Assembly (NCBI RefSeq): GCF_001886955.1 | Contig: NZ_CP016804.1 | Span: forward strand, 2,021,947 to 2,085,946 | Reading direction: 5' to 3' | Length of the DNA stretch: 64,000 bases | Origin: Halodesulfurarchaeum formicicum | Lineage (GTDB): Archaea; Halobacteriota; Halobacteria; Halobacteriales; Halobacteriaceae | Part shown: one piece after another, positions 26,378-34,812 of the stretch | How the letters are laid out: each line of letters begins with the position of its first letter | Position numbering within the stretch: position 1 is the first letter of the stretch | Translations under genes and position numbers: made by a program | Notes under the pieces: generated by a model | What the model saw: only the letters and a program-made list of their open reading frames with translations | Databases searched by the model: none | Told to the model about the DNA's origin: nothing

Positions 26378-27046
26378 GTGCTTCGCACTGCATTCTACGG
26401 GTCGTCGTACGTCGGAGTCTACCTGGCCGCGACTGACGAGTTCGCGGTCGTGCGACCGGACCTCGACGCGGAGATCATCGACCCCGTCCGCGAGGAGCTT
26501 GCGGTTCCGGTCATCGAGACCACGATCGACGGGGCCGGTACCGTCGGGACACTCCTCGTGGCGAACCAAAACGGCATCGTCGTCAGCGAGCGCGTGACCG
26601 AGCGCGAGCGCGACCGGCTCACCGAGGAAACGGGGCTCCCGGTCGCGGGACTCCCGGGCCGGATCAACGCCGCCGGGAACGTGATCCTCGCCAACGACCA
26701 CGGTGCGTACAGCCACCCGGAACTCTCCGCGGAAGCGGTCGAAATCGTCGAAGCGACCCTCGACGTGCCCGTCTCGCGGGGCGAACTCGGCGGCGTCGCG
26801 ACGGTTGGCACCGCCGCCGTGGCGACAAATCGCGGCGTGCTCTGTCATCCACAGTCGACCGACGCGGAACTCGACGCCGTGGAAGCCGCCCTCTCGGTAC
26901 CGGCGGATGTGGGCACGGTCAATTACGGCGGTCAGCTCGTCGGCTCGGGCCTCGTCGCAAACGCGACCGGATACGTGGTCGGCCAGGACACCACGGGCCC
27001 GGAACTGGGCCGCATCGAGGACGCTTTGGGCTACATCGACCAGTAG
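26378..27046 (+). CDS. eif6: Translation initiation factor aIF6
   Basis: 222 aa. The fivefold repeat architecture is evident ([58 protein letters not shown]). aIF6 binds the large subunit and prevents premature subunit joining. The start is a GTG at 26378, two bases after the rpl31e stop; no ATG closer to the family N-terminus exists. Confidence 0.95.
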   Translation: MLRTAFYGSSYVGVYLAATDEFAVVRPDLDAEIIDPVREELAVPVIETTIDGAGTVGTLLVANQNGIVVSERVTERERDRLTEETGLPVAGLPGRINAAGNVILANDHGAYSHPELSAEAVEIVEATLDVPVSRGELGGVATVGTAAVATNRGVLCHPQSTDAELDAVEAALSVPADVGTVNYGGQLVGSGLVANATGYVVGQDTTGPELGRIEDALGYIDQ

Positions 27047-27091
27047 TCCCGAGTAGGAAGATACTTCCGACGCAAAACCCCCTTTTCGAGC

Positions 27092-27541
27092 ATGAGTATG
27101 GGAGGCGGCGGTCAGCTTCAGGCGCTTCAGCAGGAGATGGAGGCACTGCAGGAGCGACGTGAAGAACTCGAAGCGGAAGTCGAATCACTCGAAGAGGAGA
27201 AACGCGAGATCGACGAGGCCATCGACGGCCTCGACGCGCTCGAAACCGGTGGGACCGTGCACGTCCCGCTCGGCGGGGACGCCTTCGTCCGCGCCACGAT
27301 CGAGGACGCCGACGAGATCGTCGTCTCGCTCGGGGCGAACTTCGCGGCGACCGAGGACCGCGAACAGGCCGCAGAGACCCTCGAAACCAAGAAGGAACGA
27401 GTCGACGAGCGCATCGAGGAGCTCCGGGAAGAAGAGTCCGAACTCGACGAGCAGGAGCAGCAGCTCGAACAGCAGGCCCAGCAGGCCCAGCAGCAGATGC
27501 TCCAGCAGCAGGCCCAGATGCAGGGCGACCAGCAGGAGTAG
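27092..27541 (+). CDS. pfdA: Prefoldin subunit alpha
   Basis: 149 aa with two long coiled coils (about 5-45 and 95-149) flanking a beta segment (GGTVHVPLGGDAFVRATIED), the prefoldin alpha pattern. Prefoldin captures unfolded proteins for the thermosome. The C-terminus is glutamine-rich (QQAQQAQQQM). It sits between aif6 (45-nt gap) and ftsY (1-nt gap). Confidence 0.93.
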   Translation: MSMGGGGQLQALQQEMEALQERREELEAEVESLEEEKREIDEAIDGLDALETGGTVHVPLGGDAFVRATIEDADEIVVSLGANFAATEDREQAAETLETKKERVDERIEELREEESELDEQEQQLEQQAQQAQQQMLQQQAQMQGDQQE

Positions 27542-27542
27542 G

Positions 27543-28553
27543 ATGTTCGACGGGCTGAAGGAGAAGCTGGGCGCGTTCCGGGAGGACGCCGCGGACGTCG
27601 CCGAGGAACAAGCGGACGCCCAGGCCGATTCGGAGGCCCCCGACGCAGCCGCCGAGGAGTCGGCGGATCCCTCGTTTACTGACCGAGCCAAATCACTGGC
27701 GACCGGCAAGGTCATCCTCGACGCCGACGACCTGGAGGGCCCGCTCTGGGACCTCGAGATGGCACTGCTGGAGAACGACGTGGAGATGGAAGTCGCCGAG
27801 GAGATCCTCGACGGCATCGAGGCCCAACTTGTCGGCGAACAGAAGACCATCACCGACAGCACGGAGTCCCTGATCGAGGACGCCCTGCGCGAGGCCCTGC
27901 TGGATGTCGTCTCGGTGGGGCAGTTCGACTTCGTCGAGCGGCTGACAGTGGCGGACAAACCGGTCGTCATCGTCTTCACCGGCGTCAACGGCGTCGGGAA
28001 GACCACGACGATCGCGAAGCTCTCGAAGTACCTCGAATCGCGTGGGTTCTCCTCGGTGCTCGCAAACGGGGACACCTACCGCGCCGGGGCGAACGAGCAG
28101 ATCGAGGTCCACGCCGACCGGCTGGATCGAGAGCTCATCAGCCACGAACAGGGTGGGGACCCCGCGGCCGTGATCTACGACGCTGTGGAGTACGCCACGG
28201 CCAACGACATCGACGTGGTGCTGGGGGACACGGCCGGTCGACTCCACACGAGCGACGACCTGATGAGCCAGCTCTCGAAGATCGACCGGGTCGTCGAACC
28301 CGACCTCACCATCTTCGTCGACGAGGCCGTCGCCGGCCAGGATGCGGTCAACCGCGCGGCCGAGTTCGACGACGCCGCGAACATCGACGGCGCGATTCTC
28401 ACGAAGGCCGACGCCGATACCCACGGCGGCGCGGCCATCTCGATCGCGAAGGTCACTGGCGCACCGATCCTCTTTTTGGGCACCGGCCAGGGCTATGACG
28501 ACCTGCAGGTCTTCGACCCGGAAGCGGTGGTCGAGGAGTTGCTGGGCGAGTAG
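27543..28553 (+). CDS. ftsY: Signal recognition particle receptor FtsY
   Basis: 336 aa SRP GTPase at the membrane. An acidic N-terminal A region (1-60) precedes the NG domain, with G1 GVNGVGKTTT, the DTYRAGANEQ insertion box, G3 GDTAGRL and G4 TKADAD. The start is the ATG 1 nt after the pfdA stop. The SRP54 gene is 0.8 kb downstream, so both partners of the targeting GTPase pair sit in this window. Confidence 0.96.
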   Translation: MFDGLKEKLGAFREDAADVAEEQADAQADSEAPDAAAEESADPSFTDRAKSLATGKVILDADDLEGPLWDLEMALLENDVEMEVAEEILDGIEAQLVGEQKTITDSTESLIEDALREALLDVVSVGQFDFVERLTVADKPVVIVFTGVNGVGKTTTIAKLSKYLESRGFSSVLANGDTYRAGANEQIEVHADRLDRELISHEQGGDPAAVIYDAVEYATANDIDVVLGDTAGRLHTSDDLMSQLSKIDRVVEPDLTIFVDEAVAGQDAVNRAAEFDDAANIDGAILTKADADTHGGAAISIAKVTGAPILFLGTGQGYDDLQVFDPEAVVEELLGE

Positions 28554-28594
28554 TCGGGCCGAAACGCTTTCGGGGTCGGCCACGAGGGGTCTGT

Positions 28595-28825
28595 ATGGAC
28601 GAGGACTACGACGAGCTCGTCAGCTACCTCACGCCCCGTGAGGAGACCGAGTCGATGAAGCGCTATCAGAACACCACCTCGATCCCCTGTCCGGTGTGTG
28701 ATGAGCCCTTCGCCGACCTCGTGATCGTCACGGGCCAGAGCACGAGCCTGGAGCTCTCAGAGCCACTGGACATCTGTGTCTCCCGAACCTCGGAGCAAAA
28801 GCCGATGCTCTTTACCCATCAATAA
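28595..28825 (+). CDS. Small cysteine-containing haloarchaeal protein (DUF7385/'flagella cluster' type)
   Basis: 76 aa, beginning MDEDYDELVSYLTPREETES, with CPVCDEPF (32-39) and a third Cys in LDICVSR. It resembles short haloarchaeal proteins annotated as flagella cluster protein, which I associate with DUF7385 from memory. No flagellar genes are nearby, so that name implies nothing here. Its 3' end overlaps the convergent next gene by 7 nt. Confidence 0.6.
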   Translation: MDEDYDELVSYLTPREETESMKRYQNTTSIPCPVCDEPFADLVIVTGQSTSLELSEPLDICVSRTSEQKPMLFTHQ

Positions 28826-29298
28826 TCGGCGTCGAAATCAGTCTCGGGAGCCACGGCCGCGACGGTGACAAGCGAGCGTTCGGTCCCGTTCCGACCGAAG
28901 GCGACGACGGTCGCCGGCTCCCAGGGTGGCACCGCCACCAGCACCGTCGCGTGCAGATCGTCCCGCATGCTCAACTCCGGGTTCCCGTCGGGATGGGAGA
29001 GAAAGCGGGCCTGTGTCTGCCCGGCCGGCGTCCCGAGGTCGACGCCGAAGACGAACTCCAGTGCGTTGCCCACGTCGGGGAAGTAGAAGTCCGAGAACAC
29101 CGGCGTGTCGGGCTCGAGGTCGTCAAGTCGGCGAACCGACCCGTCGCTTTTGGCCTCTGCAGGGGCCGACTGGGGGTCCAGATCGGCAGCGGCAGTCGCT
29201 GAAAGCGAGACGGTCACCGACTGTGGACTCGCGTCGGCCGCCAGTTCGAGCAACACCGCGAGCAGCGGCCGCGTGATGAAGACCGGCGTCTGTGACAC
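28819..29298 (-). CDS. Conserved haloarchaeal protein, possibly MPN/JAB-like fold
   Basis: 159 aa from a GTG at 29296-29298 ([20 protein letters not shown]). The pattern, with [22 protein letters not shown] and FLSHPDG, recurs in haloarchaea as an unnamed protein. The start helix and a late HPDG are faintly like MPN/JAB1 domains, but the JAMM metal motif is incomplete, so no activity is assigned. The GTG is preferred over an upstream codon at 29349 because a TATA-like GATTTATCC sits 27 bp before it. Confidence 0.6.
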   Translation of the reverse strand: MSQTPVFITRPLLAVLLELAADASPQSVTVSLSATAAADLDPQSAPAEAKSDGSVRRLDDLEPDTPVFSDFYFPDVGNALEFVFGVDLGTPAGQTQARFLSHPDGNPELSMRDDLHATVLVAVPPWEPATVVAFGRNGTERSLVTVAAVAPETDFDADY

Positions 29299-29320
29299 AC
29301 CCTGCCTTCGACGCACAGCC

Positions 29321-29330
29321 GGATAAATCG
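29321..29330 (-). promoter_or_regulatory. TATA box fixing the GTG start of the 159-aa gene
   Basis: Reads CGATTTATCC on the minus strand, centred 27 bp before the GTG at 29298. Placement inside the longer upstream frame argues that the longer start is wrong. Confidence 0.5.
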
Positions 29331-29394
29331 GCCCCTCCCCCGTGGGCACACGGTTAGACCTTTACCGCTCGGCGAGCCTACTACGGGTAACAAG

Positions 29395-30783
29395 ATGGTA
29401 CTCGACGATCTCGGGAGTTCGCTCAGGTCGACGCTGGACGACCTCAGAGGGAAATCCCGTATCAGCGAGGAGGACGTCGACGAGGTCGTCACCCAGATCC
29501 AGCGATCGCTGCTCCAGGCCGACGTGGACACGGGCCTGGTGATGGACCTCTCGGACGCCATTCGCGAGCGCGCCCTGGACGAGGAGCCGCCGGCCGGGAC
29601 CACGGCCCGGGATCACGTCCTGCGGATCGTCTACGAGGAACTGGTCGATCTGGTGGGCGAGTCCACCGAGGTCCCCCTCGAAGAACAGACGATCCTCCTG
29701 GCCGGCCTCCAGGGCTCGGGAAAGACCACCACCGCCGCCAAGATGGCCTGGTGGTTCTCGAAGAAGGGCCTGCGGCCCGCGGTCATCCAGACCGACACCT
29801 TCCGCCCAGGGGCCTACGACCAGGGCAAGGAGATGGCCGAGCGTGCGGAAGTCGACTTCTACGGCGACCCGGACGCCGACGACCCGGTTCAGATCGCCCG
29901 GGACGGCATGGAAGCCACGGCCGAAGCCGACGTTCGCATCGTCGACACCGCCGGTCGCCACGCCCTGGAGGAGGGGCTCATCGGCGAGATCGAGGCCATC
30001 GCGGCCGCCGTCGAACCGGATCGCAACTTGCTGGTGCTCGACGCCGCGATCGGCCAGGGGGCCAAAGAGCAGGCCCAGCGGTTCGACGAGGCCATCGGGA
30101 TCGACGGCGTCGCCATCGCCAAGCTCGACGGGACGGCGAAGGGTGGCGGCGCGTTGACCGCCGTCAACGAGACGGACTCGACGATCGCCTTCCTGGGGAC
30201 CGGCGAGACGGTCAAGGACATCGAGCGGTTCGAGCCCTCGGGCTTCATCTCCCGGCTCCTCGGGATGGGCGATCTCAAGCAGCTCACCGAGCGCGTCGAG
30301 CGCGCCATGGAGGAGACCGAGGCCGAAGAGGAGGACTGGGACCCCGAGGACATGCTGGAGGGGGATTTCACCCTCAAGGACATGCGCCACCAGATGCAGG
30401 CCCTCGACCGGATGGGGCCGCTCTCCCAGGTCCTTGACATGGTGCCCGGGCTCGGAGGGGGCATGATGGACCAACTCCCGGACGAGGCCATGGACATGAC
30501 CCAGGAGCGCATGCGCACCTTCGAGGTCATCATGGACTCGATGACCGAAGACGAACTGGAGAACCCCCGGTCGATCGGTGCCAGCCGGATGAAACGGATC
30601 GCCGCCGGCAGCGGCACCGACGTGGACGACGTGCGCGAACTCCTCGAGCAGTACCGGATGATGGAGCGGGCGCTCAAGCAGTTCCAGGGCATGGGCGATG
30701 CGGACATGGAGCGGATGATGAAACAGATGCAGGGCGGTGGCGGGCCCGGCGGCGACCTCGGGGACATGGGGCCGCTCGGATAA
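29395..30783 (+). CDS. srp54: Signal recognition particle 54 kDa protein (SRP54/Ffh)
   Basis: 462 aa. The N and G domains carry [24 protein letters not shown] and [11 protein letters not shown]; the C-terminal M domain is methionine-rich ([16 protein letters not shown], then [16 protein letters not shown] for SRP RNA binding) and ends in a Gly/Met tail. It binds 7S RNA and signal sequences and docks to FtsY. ACCTTTACC lies about 33 bp upstream of the ATG. The gene is in reading direction with ftsY but separated by two small genes. Confidence 0.97.
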   Translation: MVLDDLGSSLRSTLDDLRGKSRISEEDVDEVVTQIQRSLLQADVDTGLVMDLSDAIRERALDEEPPAGTTARDHVLRIVYEELVDLVGESTEVPLEEQTILLAGLQGSGKTTTAAKMAWWFSKKGLRPAVIQTDTFRPGAYDQGKEMAERAEVDFYGDPDADDPVQIARDGMEATAEADVRIVDTAGRHALEEGLIGEIEAIAAAVEPDRNLLVLDAAIGQGAKEQAQRFDEAIGIDGVAIAKLDGTAKGGGALTAVNETDSTIAFLGTGETVKDIERFEPSGFISRLLGMGDLKQLTERVERAMEETEAEEEDWDPEDMLEGDFTLKDMRHQMQALDRMGPLSQVLDMVPGLGGGMMDQLPDEAMDMTQERMRTFEVIMDSMTEDELENPRSIGASRMKRIAAGSGTDVDDVRELLEQYRMMERALKQFQGMGDADMERMMKQMQGGGGPGGDLGDMGPLG

Positions 30784-30840
30784 GGCCAGTCCCGGGTTTC
30801 GGACGGACCCTTTTTGCCCGGTGCGAACGTCGTACCGACG

Positions 30841-31413
30841 ATGACAGTCGCCTCGCTGGCCCGGGCAGCCTACCGCGAGGCACTCGGCCCGCTCTTGGTG
30901 GCCGCCGTCGGGGGCCTGTTCGCCGGACTCGTGCTGACGGGTATGGAGGCGGATCTGGAGCGGACTCGTGGCCTGTTGGTCCTCGTGCCGGCCCTGCTGG
31001 CCACCCGGGGGAACGTCTTCGGGGCCTTCGCCGCGCGGATCGCCTCCGGACTCCACCAGGGGCTCGTTGGCCCCGAACTGCAGATGGACGACGAGCGGCT
31101 GCAGGCGGCGACCGCCGCGGCCTCGTCGAACAACCTCCTCGCGAGCGGATTCGCCGCGGTTCTCACCGTCCTGGCCATGCTCGCGCTCGGCCAGGGGGTG
31201 GCCCCACTCTGGGAGCTCCTGGCAATCGCGCTCATCGCGGCGTTTCTCTCCGGGCTCGCGCTCGCGGCCGTCGTCATCGGCGTGATGTTCCTGGGTTTCC
31301 GGCGTGGGATCGACCCCGACACGCTGGTGGGGCCGCTCGTGACGACCACGGGGGACGTCATCGGCATCGCCTTCCTGTTGCTCGCGGTCCGGATCGTCGT
31401 CGGGGGGGTCTAG
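30841..31413 (+). CDS. MgtE-like divalent cation transporter domain protein, first half
   Basis: 190 aa, about five hydrophobic segments. LVPALLATRGNVFGAFAARI matches the P-x-L-x-x-x-x-G-N membrane motif of MgtE/SLC41 transporters. It lacks the cytosolic N and CBS domains of MgtE. The ATG at 30841 is chosen over an in-frame codon at 30814 because CTTTTTGCC sits about -28. The partner gene starts directly at its stop, so the two likely form a heterodimeric channel. Confidence 0.8.
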   Translation: MTVASLARAAYREALGPLLVAAVGGLFAGLVLTGMEADLERTRGLLVLVPALLATRGNVFGAFAARIASGLHQGLVGPELQMDDERLQAATAAASSNNLLASGFAAVLTVLAMLALGQGVAPLWELLAIALIAAFLSGLALAAVVIGVMFLGFRRGIDPDTLVGPLVTTTGDVIGIAFLLLAVRIVVGGV

Positions 31414-31983
31414 ATGCAGTCCCAGCCAGGCAGCCACTGGACGTTCCGGTCGATCTCCCGGGCCACCCTGCCGACGCTCACGCTGCTCACCGCCGTCGCG
31501 GTCGGCTCCGGGCTGCTACTTGCCACCTTCGAGGAGGCGCTCTACCAGTACCCCTCGCTTTTGATCCTCGTCCCGGTCACCATCGGAACCGCCGGGAACC
31601 TGGGCAGTTTGCTCGCCTCGCGCCTCTCGACGGCGTTTCACCTGGGCACGCTCTCCTTTCGCTTCCGCGACGAGCAGTTGGGTGGCCACTCGTTGGCGAC
31701 GGTGGCCCTCGCACTCACGCTCTTTCCCCTCGTCGGGGCCGGGGCCTGGATCCTCGCGCTCGTGACTGGGCGGGTCGTCCTCCCGCTCTGGCGGGTCGTC
31801 CTCATCTCGACGACCAGCGGGGCTGGCCTCGCTGTCGTCGCGATCGTCGCCACCGTGCTGACGACCTACGGGGCCTACCAGGCCGGCCTGGACCCCGACG
31901 ACGTGGTGATCCCGGTGGTCACCGTGCTCGCGGACGTGTTCGGGGTCGTCATGCTCTTTCTCACCGTGTCAGCCTTCACCTGA
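31414..31983 (+). CDS. MgtE-like divalent cation transporter domain protein, second half
   Basis: 189 aa, about five hydrophobic segments. VTIGTAGNLGSLLASRLSTA is the same MgtE/SLC41 pore motif as in its neighbour. The ATG abuts the previous stop with no gap, indicating co-translation. Each protein alone has one SLC41-type repeat; a Mg2+ or other divalent ion role is inferred from the family. It abuts the convergent kinase-like gene. Confidence 0.8.
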   Translation: MQSQPGSHWTFRSISRATLPTLTLLTAVAVGSGLLLATFEEALYQYPSLLILVPVTIGTAGNLGSLLASRLSTAFHLGTLSFRFRDEQLGGHSLATVALALTLFPLVGAGAWILALVTGRVVLPLWRVVLISTTSGAGLAVVAIVATVLTTYGAYQAGLDPDDVVIPVVTVLADVFGVVMLFLTVSAFT

Positions 31984-32940
31984 TCAGGACAGTGGGGTCC
32001 CGTCCTCGGTCGCCGGCGCGAGGTGATCGATGAAGGTCTCCACGTCGGGTTCGTGGACGGTCACCGCGACCTCGATCGCGCCCAGTTCGTCCGGCCGCCC
32101 CACCGAGAAGGTGATCACGTCCTGACGAGCGGCCTGTTTTTTCAGTTCGAAGGCAAAACCACGTGGCCCCGCTCGCTCGAAGAACTCCTGGCGGGCGGTG
32201 TCGAGGATCCGCTGTTCGAAGAGCCGCTCCCGGAAGTGGGCTAGCTGATAGCTGGTCGCCCGCACCCGGTCCTCGGCCACCTCGATTTCGGCTTCCGGGA
32301 AGAGTTCGGCGACGGCCTCGGCGACCCGGTCGGGGACCTCGGTCTCGTTGACGGGGGCCTCCACGGTCACCTCGATCCGGGAGACAAAGCCCTCGATGGC
32401 CTCCTCGAAGACCTCACTTGCAGCGTCCCGGAAGGCCGACAGCGAGGCGTCGTTCTCGATCGTAACCTCGGCACCATCCATCGCCTCACGGATGCCAAAG
32501 CCCAGTTCCCGTTCGTCCCGATCGGCGAGGGTCTCCCCGCCCGACTCGGCCCCGGAGTCGCGGTTGCGAACTTCCAGGCGTTCGGCGCGGAGTTCGTCCG
32601 GCGCGGTGATCGCCACCAGTCGGAAGTCATCGCCGAAGGCGTCCTCGAAGCGCTCGACCTCGTGGCCCGACCGGATACCGTCGACGACCACCGCGTCGTG
32701 ATCCCGGCGAGCGTCTCGAATCGCGGGCAGCGCGCGGTCGGCGATAGCCGCCAGGCCCTCCTCCTCGCGGAGGGCCTGGGCCACCTGGCCGTGGTCGGCG
32801 CTGGGGTCAAGCCCCCGCTGTTCGGTCTCTTCGCGGACGATATCCCCCAGGGTGATCACCGGCAGGCCGAGTTCGCGGGCCACCGTCGCGGCTTCGCTCT
32901 TGCCGCTGCCCGGCAGGCCGACGATCCCGATAACAGTCAT
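31984..32940 (-). CDS. Fused UPF0200 nucleotide kinase-like and UPF0201 protein
   Basis: 318 aa. Residues 1-180 are a P-loop kinase-like domain (GIVGLPGSGKSEAATVAREL, DGIRSGHEVERF) related to dephospho-CoA kinase (UPF0200). Residues about 185-318 match UPF0201, starting SRIEVTVEAPVNETEVPDRV and including FAFELKKQAA. Usually these are two adjacent genes; here no stop or start codon separates them at the junction (IEGFVSRIEV). The Met at 32938-32940 begins MTVIGIVGLPG. Substrate unknown. Divergent from the tRNA gene. Confidence 0.82.
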   Translation of the reverse strand: MTVIGIVGLPGSGKSEAATVARELGLPVITLGDIVREETEQRGLDPSADHGQVAQALREEEGLAAIADRALPAIRDARRDHDAVVVDGIRSGHEVERFEDAFGDDFRLVAITAPDELRAERLEVRNRDSGAESGGETLADRDERELGFGIREAMDGAEVTIENDASLSAFRDAASEVFEEAIEGFVSRIEVTVEAPVNETEVPDRVAEAVAELFPEAEIEVAEDRVRATSYQLAHFRERLFEQRILDTARQEFFERAGPRGFAFELKKQAARQDVITFSVGRPDELGAIEVAVTVHEPDVETFIDHLAPATEDGTPLS

Positions 32941-33003
32941 TGCTCCGGGATAGACGGGGCCGGGTCTTTTTGGTTCCGCTCCGGGCCGGTTGGCGAGTGT
33001 AAC

Positions 33004-33011
33004 ACATATTA
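33004..33011 (+). promoter_or_regulatory. TATA box of tRNA-Arg
   Basis: ACATATTA, centred 29 bp before the first base of the mature tRNA, in an otherwise GC-rich divergent gap. Confidence 0.5.
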
Positions 33012-33036
33012 CGCCGGGCACCGAACGCGAGTTCGA

Positions 33037-33141
33037 GGGCACGTAGCTCAGTCCGGACAGAGCGTCGGACTTCTAACCCGGGCAGCCTGGCTGTGTGGGG
33101 GAGACATCCGACGGTCGCGGGTTCAAATCCCGTCGTGCCCG
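33037..33141 (+). tRNA. tRNA-Arg (anticodon TCT) with a 30-nt intron
   Basis: The acceptor strands GGGCACG and CGTGCCC pair fully. The D arm is GCTC...GAGC, the anticodon stem TCGGA/TCCGA, the T arm GCGGG-TTCAAAT-CCCGT. The anticodon loop reads CTTCTA before the intron, giving anticodon TCT (Arg, AGA codons). The intron is 33076-33105 in the canonical position after base 37 (or shifted by one A, which gives the same product). No CCA is encoded. Three tandem units with copies of its 3' end follow immediately. Confidence 0.95.
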
Positions 33142-33445
33142 CTCTGCGACGAACGAAGGTGAGGAGCAGCGGCACACGAGATTTGAATCAGGGAGGAGCT
33201 TTGCTCCGACCATGGTTCGAATCCCACCGTGCCCGTGTTCTCCCGTGAGCGAAGCGAGCGGAGAACCGGCTGCGGATTCGAAGTACGGAAGACGCGAACG
33301 AAGTGAGCGTCTTCAGGTGGTTCGAATCCCACCGTGCCCGTGCAGCGAGTGAAACGAGCGAACCGGCACGCAGGGGATTCGGGCCCTGGAAGAGGAGCGA
33401 CCATCGGGAGCGAGTCTTCCTTCGGTTCAAATCCCACCGTGCCCG
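33142..33445 (+). repeat. Three tandem hairpin units ending in the tRNA-Arg 3' sequence
   Basis: Units 33142-33235, 33236-33340 and 33341-33445 (94, 105 and 105 bp) each end in the 22-bp block beginning GGTTCGAATCCCACC and ending GTGCCCG (33214-33235, 33319-33340, 33424-33445), a copy of tRNA positions 33120-33141 with small changes. Each interior has an upstream element (GTGAGCGAAGCGAGC or GAGTGAAACGAGC type), a CGGC, a GATTCG-like motif and a hairpin with different sequence but kept pairing: GGAGC/GCTCC, GAAGACGC/GCGTCTTC, GGAAGA/TCTTCC. No protein-coding pattern is convincing. The last 24 bp to the DUF998 stop hold nothing recognisable. Confidence 0.85.
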
Positions 33446-33469
33446 CGTTGCTGAAAATCGATCCCAATC

Positions 33470-34120
33470 CTACCCTACAGTCGAATCCACACCCAGCAGA
33501 TACCCACCAAAGACCACCGCCCAGAGCAGGAGCGGATAGGCGACCCAGCGCTCCACGCCGCCGGAGCCGAGGAAATCCAGCGGATGGGGCACGCCAGCGA
33601 TACCGAGCGCGATCAGGCTCACGAGAATGGTAAGGGAAATCCCACCCAGGAGCCCACAGAGCACCGCGAAGGGGCGGTCTACGATTCGGACCGAATAGAT
33701 GGCCGTCAGGCCACCCGCGAAGAAAGTGAGCAAGGCGGCGAGTCCATGCCAAGGGGTGACATTTCCCGGGAACAGGCCGACCCCCAGCGCGCCGAGGCCG
33801 AACACGCCGAGCAGGACGGGGAAGTCCGCCCGACCGATCGCCCGGTACGCGAAGTACGCGGCGACCAGCAGGCAGAGCCCCGAAATCACCATCGTGGAGT
33901 TGAAGATCGTCGCGGCCGGCTCGTGGATGACCGGGTTCGGGGGGCGTGTCGAACCGAGGTCGCTGATGTCCTGGCGAGTGGAGTAGTTCGGGTAGAGCAC
34001 CTCGCCGGTGATGATCCCCATGAAGGCGAGGATTCCTGCGAGAGCGGTCCCCAACCCCGCGAGCGAGCGGGCGGACATCCCCTGGGTCGGTACCGGCCCC
34101 GTGTGATTCTCAGCTGTCAT
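33470..34120 (-). CDS. DUF998 multi-pass membrane protein
   Basis: 216 aa with about six hydrophobic segments. GEVLYPNYSTRQDISDLGS and FPGNVTPWHGLAALLTF are typical of the DUF998 family of unknown function. The ATG at 34118-34120 is used; a GTG two codons upstream is possible. Its 3' end lies 24 bp from the tRNA-Arg repeat array. Confidence 0.8.
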   Translation of the reverse strand: MTAENHTGPVPTQGMSARSLAGLGTALAGILAFMGIITGEVLYPNYSTRQDISDLGSTRPPNPVIHEPAATIFNSTMVISGLCLLVAAYFAYRAIGRADFPVLLGVFGLGALGVGLFPGNVTPWHGLAALLTFFAGGLTAIYSVRIVDRPFAVLCGLLGGISLTILVSLIALGIAGVPHPLDFLGSGGVERWVAYPLLLWAVVFGGYLLGVDSTVG

Positions 34121-34192
34121 ACCCACTACCTATGAGTGGAGTGACAGTAAAGGAGCGGGCCGATTCTCCGAAACTGGTGACCGAACGGAGGC

Positions 34193-34435
34193 TCAGGCGA
34201 GCAGCGCCTGTGCTCGCGGCACGAGTTGTTTGATCCCGAGCAGGTACACCCCGACGAACAGCGCCCAGGCACCGATAAAGAGTTCCCAGGCCCCGAGGGC
34301 CAGGCTCCCGGTCATCATGTTCGACAGCGCGGCCTGTTCGCCTAGCAATCCGAGGGCGGTAAACAGCGTTGAACCGATCGCGACCGCCACAAGCGAGACG
34401 AGTTCGCCCGCGAAATCGGCGACGAGTTCGTTCAT
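34193..34435 (-). CDS. Small two-helix membrane protein, function unknown
   Basis: 80 aa, beginning MNELVADFAGELVSLVAVAI. Two hydrophobic helices (about 10-33 and 42-70) flank a short loop. I recall similar small proteins in haloarchaea but no function. Six codons upstream is another in-frame start; the inner ATG is preferred. Confidence 0.55.
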   Translation of the reverse strand: MNELVADFAGELVSLVAVAIGSTLFTALGLLGEQAALSNMMTGSLALGAWELFIGAWALFVGVYLLGIKQLVPRAQALLA

Positions 34436-34485
34436 GGCGGGCGAATGGGTCACCCGCCTATCAATCTTTCAGCTGGCCGGTCGGA

Positions 34486-34764
34486 CTACTCCTCGATCGT
34501 CAGTTCGCCTTCCTCGGGCGTGCTCGCGGGCGTCCGCCAGACCAGTTCGAGTTCGATGCTCTGTTTGGCCTCCGTCTCGCCCGCCGAGAAGTCCGACTCA
34601 CCCTCCAGCTTGAAGGTGACCGGATCGGTCGGGTTCAACACCACCTCCTTCCCCCCGAGGTCCAGACAGACGGCGCCATCGGCTTCCAGCTGGTCGGCGA
34701 GATCCCGCAGGTAGAGGGCGATCTGCTTGCGAGTCTTTTCGGCTTCGGTTTCGAGTTCTCCCAT
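34486..34764 (-). CDS. amphi-Trp domain protein
   Basis: 92 aa acidic protein. IALYLRDLADQLEADG followed by a strand-rich second half with IELELVWRTP matches the haloarchaeal amphi-Trp domain pattern (two amphipathic strands ending near a Trp). The function is not known. It sits in a run of short minus-strand genes (34193-35471). Confidence 0.75.
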   Translation of the reverse strand: MGELETEAEKTRKQIALYLRDLADQLEADGAVCLDLGGKEVVLNPTDPVTFKLEGESDFSAGETEAKQSIELELVWRTPASTPEEGELTIEE

Positions 34765-34812
34765 GCTACATCCTACGCGCGGCTCGGGCTTAAAACCATA
34801 AGTAGAAATAAC

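Noticed and set aside
29362..31437. 691-aa frame on the minus strand
   Set aside because: Lies opposite SRP54 and an MgtE-like gene, both with full family motifs; product is His/Gly/Arg-rich low-complexity sequence.
33095..33633. Small frames (85, 78 and 99 aa) across the tRNA-Arg repeat array
   Set aside because: They only translate the repeated tRNA 3' block in different frames (for example VRIPPCP), with no stable reading frame across units.
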